Positions 7,110 to 11,617 of a stretch of 11,617 nucleotides of DNA are shown piece by piece. Location of the stretch: contig CAAELW010000225.1 of the NCBI GenBank assembly GCA_900756875.1, forward strand, positions 1 to 11,617, read 5' to 3'. The DNA is from Pasteurellaceae bacterium (GTDB lineage: Bacteria > Pseudomonadota > Gammaproteobacteria > Enterobacterales > Pasteurellaceae). The notes below the pieces were generated by a model. That model was given only the letters and a program-made list of their open reading frames with translations, ran no database searches and was not told the DNA's origin. A program made the position numbers and the translations under genes. Each line of letters starts with the position of its first letter. The stretch's first letter is position 1.

Positions 7110-8255
7110 ATGTATCCATTTAGTTTTCAAAACCCTACTCGCATTGAATTTGGTCTCGATAAAGAAAAAGAGATGGGTAAATATATGCACGAATACGGTG
7201 CAAAAAAGGTTTTAATTATCTATGGTAGTGAGCGTGTCAAACAATCCGGCTTATTTGAAGATGTAGCGAAAAGCTTGCGTGAGCATGGCATTGAATACAT
7301 TGAATGTGGTGGGGTAAAAAGTAACCCGACAATCAGTAAAGTCCGTGAAGCCGTTGCAATGGCAAAAGCTTTTGGTGCCGATAGTGTGTTGAGTATCGGT
7401 GGTGGCTCTTGCCTTGATAGTGCGAAAGCGATCGCGGCAGGTGCGTGCTATGAGGGTGATACCTGGGACTTTTTTAAAGGCACACCGGTGCAAAAAGCAT
7501 TAATGGTTTTCGATGTAATCACCCTTGCAGCAACAGGCAGTGAAATGAACTGGGGCTCAGTCATTACCAATGAAGAAACACAGCAAAAATATTCAATTCA
7601 CAGCAATCATTTATTCCCAAAAGTATCAGTCATTAATCCGAAATTGCAAGCGACCGTCAGTCGTGATTATTTAGTGTATTCTGCTGCAGATATTATTGCT
7701 CATTCTATTGAAGCCTATTTCACGGCAGAATATCGTCCTGAAATTATTGATTTCTTAGTAGAAAGCAATATTAAAACCGTTATCCGTACGACTGAAATCT
7801 TGCTCAATGATCCACAAGATCTCAATGCACGTGGTGAATTTGCCTGGGCTGCTACACTTGCGTTGAACGGTTTAACTCATTTAGGTATCTCACCTTACGG
7901 TTTCCCAAATCATATGATTGAGCATTCTATGAGTGCGATTTCAGATGTGCCACATGGCGCAGGGCTCTCTGTAATTATGCCTGCGTGGATGCAATGGTAT
8001 CAATCTCAAAGACCTGCTCAATTCAAACGCTTTGCTAAAGAAATATTTGGCTTAGATAAGGCTGAATATGGTATTCAAGCCTTAAAAGCTTGGTTTGATA
8101 AAATAGGTACACCAACTCATCTTGAACAACTTAGCATTGATGATAAAACCTTAGCTGAAATTGTCGATAATGCAGCTCAAACTGCTATCAAGGCGAAAGT
8201 GGAAAAAACTTACACCAAGGAAGCTATTGAAGCAATTTTCGCTTTAGCGAAGTAA
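7110..8255 (+). CDS. Iron-containing alcohol dehydrogenase, YqhD/BDH type
   Basis: A 381-residue group III (metal-dependent) alcohol dehydrogenase, full length. Visible features are the Rossmann nucleotide-binding GGGS (97-100) followed by CLDSAKAIA, the T(A)ATGSEMN block (138-147), and the metal ligands D194 and H198 in SAADIIAHSIE, H268 in NHMIEH and H282 in VPHGAGLSV. The overall pattern (MxxFxFxNPTxIxFG start, WDFFKG, ITLAATGSEMN) fits the YqhD/butanol dehydrogenase branch. Members reduce aldehydes to alcohols with NAD(P)H, several preferring NADPH and helping to detoxify aldehydes. Cofactor preference and physiological substrate cannot be read safely here. AAGGAG (7098-7103) lies 6 nt before the ATG. 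No convincing promoter fits the 48-nt gap, so it is probably the last gene of the cluster. It ends at a terminator just downstream. Calling it yqhD would go beyond what is visible. Confidence 0.92.
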   Translation: MYPFSFQNPTRIEFGLDKEKEMGKYMHEYGAKKVLIIYGSERVKQSGLFEDVAKSLREHGIEYIECGGVKSNPTISKVREAVAMAKAFGADSVLSIGGGSCLDSAKAIAAGACYEGDTWDFFKGTPVQKALMVFDVITLAATGSEMNWGSVITNEETQQKYSIHSNHLFPKVSVINPKLQATVSRDYLVYSAADIIAHSIEAYFTAEYRPEIIDFLVESNIKTVIRTTEILLNDPQDLNARGEFAWAATLALNGLTHLGISPYGFPNHMIEHSMSAISDVPHGAGLSVIMPAWMQWYQSQRPAQFKRFAKEIFGLDKAEYGIQALKAWFDKIGTPTHLEQLSIDDKTLAEIVDNAAQTAIKAKVEKTYTKEAIEAIFALAK

Positions 8256-8266
8256 TCTCTCATAAA

Positions 8267-8313
8267 AGGGTGGTCAAGTTCACAAAACAATGGAATTTGA
8301 CCGCTCTTTTTAT
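8267..8313 (+). terminator. Terminator of the alcohol dehydrogenase gene
   Basis: A 15-bp stem with three G-U wobbles (8267-8281 AGGGTGGTCAAGTTC with 8293-8307 GAATTTGACCGCTCT), an 11-nt loop and a T-run at 8307-8311. It starts 12 nt after the stop. The right arm holds ACCGCTCTT (8300-8308), one base away from a reverse USS core. Confidence 0.8.
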
Positions 8314-8346
8314 ATTCTCAATATTTCACTTTATTGAAAAGAACAC

Positions 8347-8385
8347 AAAAAAATAACCGCACTTTAGTTACCTAAAGTGCGGTTA
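8347..8385 (-). terminator. rplK-rplA terminator built from an inverted USS pair
   Basis: A perfect 14-bp stem (8354-8367 with 8372-8385) and 4-nt loop contains exact USS cores at 8356-8364 and 8375-8383. Read on the - strand it is followed by seven T (A-run at 8347-8353), so it is a strong terminator for rplA. On the + strand AATTTGAATT follows, with no T-run, so it is mainly one-directional. Confidence 0.92.
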
Positions 8386-8410
8386 ATTTGAATTAAGTTT
8401 TAACGCTTAA

Positions 8411-9100
8411 TTATAGTGAAGCTTGATCAACAGCCACACCAGCACCCATAGTTGTAGAGATGCTTACTTTCTTGATAAAGATACCTTTTGCAGTAGTTGG
8501 TTTTGCTTTGTTTAAAGCAGCCAGTAATGCTTGAAGGTTTTCTTTTAATTGAACTTCAGAGAAGTTTGCTTTACCAATTGTTGTGTGGATGATACCGTTT
8601 TTATCGTTACGATAACGGATCTGACCAGATTTAGCATTTTTAACTGCTTCAGCAACGTTTGGTGTTACAGTACCAACTTTAGGGTTTGGCATTAAACCAC
8701 GTGGGCCTAATACTTGACCTAATTGACCAACAACACGCATTGCATCAGGAGAAGCGATAACAACGTCAAAGTTCATTTCGCCTTTTTTGATTTGCTCTGC
8801 TAAATCTTCCATACCTACTAAATCAGCGCCAGCTTCTTTAGCTGCATCTGCGTTAGCACCTTGGGTGAACACAGCTACGCGTACTTCACGACCAGTACCG
8901 TGTGGTAATACAGTTGCACCACGAACGTTTTGGTCTGATTTACGAGGATCGATACCTAAGTTTACTGCAACGTCAACACTTTCAACGAATTTAGCCGTTG
9001 CGAATTGTTTTAATAACGCGATTGCTTCGTTGATTTCGTATGCTTTAGTAGAATCTACGCCAGCTTTGATTGCTTTCATTTTTTTAGTCAATTTAGCCAT
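8411..9100 (-). CDS. rplA: 50S ribosomal protein L1
   Basis: 229 residues (E. coli L1 has 234), colinear with the bacterial L1 family: basic [17 protein letters not shown] start, [36 protein letters not shown], and the hallmark [26 protein letters not shown] in the mobile domain II/domain I junction. L1 binds the 23S rRNA L1 stalk, helps tRNA leave the E site, and represses its own operon by binding the rplK leader. GGAGGA (9109-9114), 8 nt before the ATG, lies within the end of rplK. The 4-nt spacing from the rplK stop indicates coupled translation. It is the last gene of its operon here. Confidence 0.98.
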   Translation of the reverse strand: MAKLTKKMKAIKAGVDSTKAYEINEAIALLKQFATAKFVESVDVAVNLGIDPRKSDQNVRGATVLPHGTGREVRVAVFTQGANADAAKEAGADLVGMEDLAEQIKKGEMNFDVVIASPDAMRVVGQLGQVLGPRGLMPNPKVGTVTPNVAEAVKNAKSGQIRYRNDKNGIIHTTIGKANFSEVQLKENLQALLAALNKAKPTTAKGIFIKKVSISTTMGAGVAVDQASL

Positions 9101-9104
9101 CGTA

Positions 9105-9533
9105 TTATTCCTCCACCACTAAGCCCATTGAGCGAGCAGTACCAGCAATTGATTTCATTTTAGTTTCGATAGTCGCGCCAGTCATATCTGCTGCTTTAGT
9201 TTCAGCGATTTGACGAACTTGATCTAAAGTTACTTTACCCACTTTATCTTTGTTCGGTTTACCAGAACCAGATTTGATACCTGCAGCTTTTTTCAATAAT
9301 ACTGCTGCTGGTGGAGTTTTAGTAATGAAAGTGAATGAACGGTCTGCATATACAGTGATAACAACTGGAATTGGTAAACCTTTTTCTAAGCTCTCAGTAC
9401 GAGCGTTGAATGCTTTACAGAATTCCATGATGTTCACACCTTGTTGACCTAATGCAGGACCAACTGGTGGTGATGGGTTTGCCATACCAGCTGCAACTTG
9501 CAACTTAACGTATGCTTGGACTTTTTTTGCCAT
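9105..9533 (-). CDS. rplK: 50S ribosomal protein L11
   Basis: 142 residues, the same length as E. coli L11. The N-terminal domain shows [35 protein letters not shown], including the proline pair of the thiostrepton/RelA-sensing region. The C-terminal rRNA-binding domain shows the [19 protein letters not shown] block and ends in [15 protein letters not shown]11 forms the GTPase-associated centre with 23S rRNA and is needed for RelA stringent control. AGAGGAAA (9541-9548) precedes the ATG. First gene of the rplK-rplA transcript, with the L1-binding leader just upstream. Confidence 0.98.
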   Translation of the reverse strand: MAKKVQAYVKLQVAAGMANPSPPVGPALGQQGVNIMEFCKAFNARTESLEKGLPIPVVITVYADRSFTFITKTPPAAVLLKKAAGIKSGSGKPNKDKVGKVTLDQVRQIAETKAADMTGATIETKMKSIAGTARSMGLVVEE

Positions 9534-9552
9534 TTTTTAGTTTCCTCTAAAT

Positions 9553-9579
9553 GGGTGATAACGCCGAAATCGGCTCCCC
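9553..9579 (-). promoter_or_regulatory. Putative ribosomal protein L1 autoregulatory leader element
   Basis: Read on the - strand, GGGGAGCCGATTTCGG followed by CGTTATCACCC folds into an inner GCCG/CGGC hairpin (loop ATTT) and an outer GGG/CCC helix, separated by an asymmetric internal loop (GA opposite GTTATCA). This is the style of L1 mRNA site known in the E. coli rplK leader, which mimics the 23S L1-binding site. It ends about 19 nt before the rplK ATG, so L1 binding could block initiation on rplK and, by coupling, rplA. Confidence 0.75.
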
Positions 9580-9596
9580 TGTTAATGAAAGGCTGT

Positions 9597-9625
9597 ATTT
9601 TAATTAATCAGCCTCGAAATTTCAA
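9597..9625 (-). promoter_or_regulatory. rplK-rplA promoter
   Basis: On the - strand TTGAAA (9620-9625, 5 of 6) and TAAAAT (9597-9602, 5 of 6) are separated by exactly 17 nt. Transcription would start near 9590, giving a leader of about 57 nt that includes the L1 site. The promoter lies directly downstream of the nusG terminator, making rplK-rplA an independent transcript. Confidence 0.8.
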
Positions 9626-9642
9626 GCAGAAAAACTACTCGA

Positions 9643-9674
9643 AAAACAACCGCACTTTATTGTTTAAGTGCGGT
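9643..9674 (-). terminator. secE-nusG terminator built from an inverted USS pair
   Basis: Exact USS cores at 9649-9657 and 9666-9674 pair over 9 bp around an 8-nt loop. On the - strand TGTTTTTCG follows (9642-9648 region). It lies about 30 nt after the nusG stop and before the rplK promoter. Confidence 0.85.
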
Positions 9675-9704
9675 CATTAAATTTCTTATTTTGGAAAAGG
9701 GAAA

Positions 9705-10262
9705 TTAACGTGTTTTTTCCACTTGACCAAATTCAAGCTCAACTGGTGTTGCACGACCGAAGATAGATACAGACACTTTTAAGCGACCTTTTTCGTAATC
9801 TACTTCTTCAACCGTACCATTAAAGTCAGCAAATGGACCTTCTGTCACACGCACTTCTTCACCTGGTTGATATTCTTTACGATGACGTGGTTTTTCAGCA
9901 CTTTGCTCTAAACGATTTAAAATTAAATCTGCTTCACGTTTAGAAATTGGCGCTGGCTTATCTGGTGTACCACCGATAAAGCCCATTACACGTGGTACGC
10001 TTTTTACTAAGTGCCATGTGTCATCATTCATTGCCATTTCAACTAATACATAGCCAGGGAAGAATTTACGTTCGCTTTTACGACGTTTACCTGCTACGTT
10101 TTCAACGACTTCTTCAGTCGGCACTAACACTTCACCAAACTGATCTTCCATTTGTTGTTGTTTGATATATTCACGCAATGTGATTGCAACACGACTCTCA
10201 AAGCCTGAGAATGCTTGCAATACATACCAACGTTTTTTGGATACGTTTTCAGTTTCGCTCAT
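9705..10262 (-). CDS. nusG: Transcription termination/antitermination factor NusG
   Basis: 185 residues (E. coli 181). The NGN domain (about 11-120) has [27 protein letters not shown] and [10 protein letters not shown]. The C-terminal KOW domain (about 128-183) has [27 protein letters not shown] followed by [12 protein letters not shown]. NusG binds the RNA polymerase clamp, suppresses pausing, and links polymerase to Rho or to ribosomal S10. The secE stop and nusG start are separated by one base (TAA-A-ATG). Only a weak purine-rich stretch precedes the ATG, so translation is probably coupled to secE. Confidence 0.98.
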   Translation of the reverse strand: MSETENVSKKRWYVLQAFSGFESRVAITLREYIKQQQMEDQFGEVLVPTEEVVENVAGKRRKSERKFFPGYVLVEMAMNDDTWHLVKSVPRVMGFIGGTPDKPAPISKREADLILNRLEQSAEKPRHRKEYQPGEEVRVTEGPFADFNGTVEEVDYEKGRLKVSVSIFGRATPVELEFGQVEKTR

Positions 10263-10263
10263 T

Positions 10264-10680
10264 TTAGAATCTCAAATCAGTTAAGAAGTTAATCAATGCA
10301 ATGATAATTGAATCAATTGCCCAGAAGAATAAAGAGGTAAGCACGGTTACCCCAATTACGATTAAAGTTGTTTGACGTGTTTCTGCACGAGTTGGCCATA
10401 CCACTTTACGAGCTTCAACTTTTGCTTCGCTAAAGAATGTACGAGCTTTTGTACCTTGGTTGGTAATTGCAGCTAAACCAAAGGCAATTAATAAAGCGAC
10501 AACTACGCCAACTACACGTACAGGTAAAGAGAAGGCGTCTTTAAAATAAACGTTACCAATTGCTGCTGCGGTAAAAAATGCCACAGAAAGAATCCAAAGA
10601 AGCGTGTTTAAGCCTTTTGATTTTCCTTCTACGACTTGTTCTTGGTCGTGTTTCTTTTTCTCAACAATTTCAGTTGCCAT
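10264..10680 (-). CDS. secE: Preprotein translocase subunit SecE
   Basis: 138 residues (E. coli 127), the three-membrane-segment form seen in gammaproteobacteria. After a charged cytoplasmic N-terminus come hydrophobic segments at about 24-46, 53-73 and 104-133. The conserved amphipathic helix [20 protein letters not shown] (82-101) carries the family signature [10 protein letters not shown]. SecE clamps the SecY channel in the inner membrane. Transcribed with nusG, as in E. coli. A weak GGA (10687-10689) precedes the ATG. Confidence 0.97.
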   Translation of the reverse strand: MATEIVEKKKHDQEQVVEGKSKGLNTLLWILSVAFFTAAAIGNVYFKDAFSLPVRVVGVVVALLIAFGLAAITNQGTKARTFFSEAKVEARKVVWPTRAETRQTTLIVIGVTVLTSLFFWAIDSIIIALINFLTDLRF

Positions 10681-10738
10681 AAGTGAATCCGTATAAAATA
10701 AGGGATAAATAATTTTTAGATTAATTTCAGAACGTGCG

Positions 10739-10767
10739 ATTGTAGCATTTTCTTTCGGGATTGCCTA
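10739..10767 (-). promoter_or_regulatory. secE-nusG promoter
   Basis: On the - strand TAGGCA (10762-10767, 4 of 6), a 17-nt spacer, and TACAAT (10739-10744, 5 of 6) preceded by TGC, an extended -10. The predicted start is near 10732, leaving a leader of about 50 nt before secE. Confidence 0.65.
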
Positions 10768-10788
10768 TGAAAAATATTAGAAAAAACA

Positions 10789-10797
10789 ACCGCACTT
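10789..10797 (-). repeat. USS, single copy just after clpX
   Basis: Exact ACCGCACTT; on the - strand AAGTGCGGT followed by TGTTTTTTCT, a good extended USS. It lies 5 nt past the clpX stop. No inverted partner is present, so the T-run lacks a clear hairpin and clpX termination here is uncertain. Confidence 0.9.
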
Positions 10798-10801
10798 TCT
10801 A

Positions 10802-11617
10802 TTAGTTTTTATATTCGAGCTTCGGTGGTTTGTTATCAACGATGGTTTCTTCATCCACAATCACTTTTTGCAAGTTTTCGATTGAAGGTAAATCATACAT
10901 CGTATCTAACAATACAGCCTCAATGATTGAGCGTAAACCACGTGCACCGGTTTTACGCTCAAGGGCTTTTTTCGCCATCGCTTTTAATGCTTCTGGCGTA
11001 AATTCAAGTTCCACATCTTCTAAGCCAAATAATGCTTGATATTGTTTGGTCAGTGCATTTTTCGGTTGAGTAAGGATCTGAATCAACGCTTCTTCATCTA
11101 ATTCGCTTAATGGCGCAATCATTGGAAGACGACCAATAAATTCTGGAATCAAGCCGAATTTCATTAAATCATCCGGCTCAACTTGACGGAATAATTCAGA
11201 AAGATTTTCTTTCTCTTCTTCCTTCTCTACTTTCGCATCAAAACCAATTCCTGTATCAGTTTGTGTACGCTTACCGATAATTTTATCTAAGCCAGCAAAT
11301 GCCCCACCACAAATAAAGAGGATTTTTGAGGTATCCACTTTCAACATTTCTTGTTGAGGGTGTTTACGTCCACCTTGTGGCGGTACAGATGCGATAGTGC
11401 CTTCAATTAATTTCAATAAGGCTTGTTGCACACCTTCACCAGACACATCGCGAGTAATAGACGCACCTTCTGATTTGCGGCTGATTTTATCAATTTCATC
11501 AATATAGATAATGCCCTGCTCTGCTTTTTCTGTATCGTAATCGCAATTTTGCAATAATTTTTGCAGAACATTTTCCACGTCTTCGCCCACATAACCGGCT
11601 TCAGTTAACGTCGTCGC
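10802..11617 (-). CDS. clpX: ATP-dependent Clp protease ATP-binding subunit ClpX (5' end outside window)
   Basis: The frame is open to the window edge, showing the last 271 residues of the ~420 expected; the zinc-binding domain and Walker A are outside. Visible, numbered from the window edge: pore loop 1 GYVG (8-11), Walker B IIYIDE (36-41), pore-2 loop RKHPQQE (84-90), the sensor region GGAFAGLD (104-111), the IGF loop that docks on ClpP (124-126), the arginine finger in [11 protein letters not shown] (R163), and sensor 2 GARGLR (R226). ClpX is a hexameric AAA+ unfoldase that threads tagged substrates such as SsrA-tailed proteins into ClpP. The ATG-like start near 11590 is in fact an internal GTG valine of the YVGEDVE motif. 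All visible functional residues are present. Confidence 0.97.
   Translation of the reverse strand, partial: ATTLTEAGYVGEDVENVLQKLLQNCDYDTEKAEQGIIYIDEIDKISRKSEGASITRDVSGEGVQQALLKLIEGTIASVPPQGGRKHPQQEMLKVDTSKILFICGGAFAGLDKIIGKRTQTDTGIGFDAKVEKEEEKENLSELFRQVEPDDLMKFGLIPEFIGRLPMIAPLSELDEEALIQILTQPKNALTKQYQALFGLEDVELEFTPEALKAMAKKALERKTGARGLRSIIEAVLLDTMYDLPSIENLQKVIVDEETIVDNKPPKLEYKN

Noticed and set aside
8787..9122. 111-residue + strand frame antisense to rplA
   Set aside because: Shadow of the well-supported rplA frame; composition reflects biased codon use of the ribosomal gene.
9498..9680. 60-residue + strand frame antisense to the rplK start and leader
   Set aside because: It crosses the L1 leader, promoter and USS hairpin of the opposite strand and resembles no protein.

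Overview
The window looks like chromosomal DNA from a Pasteurellaceae bacterium of the Haemophilus/Aggregatibacter/Pasteurella type. The main evidence is 14 exact copies of the 9-bp Haemophilus-type DNA uptake signal (USS) AAGTGCGGT or its complement, in an AT-rich background. The proteins closely resemble gammaproteobacterial counterparts. The species cannot be fixed from this window. Haemophilus parainfluenzae-like is my guess, not a demonstrated assignment.

Left part (1-2714): the 3' end of a family 2 glycosyltransferase on the + strand closes with a clean hairpin terminator. Converging on it is a large DUF4153-like membrane protein on the - strand. A divergent intergenic region of about 290 bp follows. 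It holds a USS-built hairpin and a good candidate promoter for eno.

Centre (2715-8255): enolase ends at a USS-pair terminator. Then come five closely packed + strand genes: a small DUF2251-like protein, a YigB-type HAD phosphatase, a YgiB-like (DUF1190) lipoprotein, a YgiC-like glutathionylspermidine-synthase-family protein, and a YqhD/BDH-type iron-dependent alcohol dehydrogenase. Gaps are 8, 4, 2 and 48 nt, so they are probably one transcript. The ygiB-ygiC pair is a conserved partnership whose biochemical role is not settled.

Right part (8256-11617), all on the - strand: clpX (5' end outside the window), secE, nusG, rplK and rplA. secE-nusG has its own promoter and a USS-pair terminator. 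rplK-rplA has a near-consensus promoter and a short leader with a fold typical of the ribosomal protein L1 autoregulatory site. It ends in a strong USS-pair terminator that faces the alcohol dehydrogenase terminator. rplJ, rplL and rpoBC do not follow rplA as they do in E. coli.

Most of the window is housekeeping or well-conserved accessory DNA. I see no insertion sequence, phage, CRISPR, tRNA or rRNA, and no convincing new defence or mobile system. The most interesting layer is the recurrent use of inverted USS pairs as transcription terminators. Two pairs depart from that use: a reverse-oriented pair buried in yigB, and a terminator-like pair sitting between divergent promoters. No gene-free stretch exceeds 300 bases.
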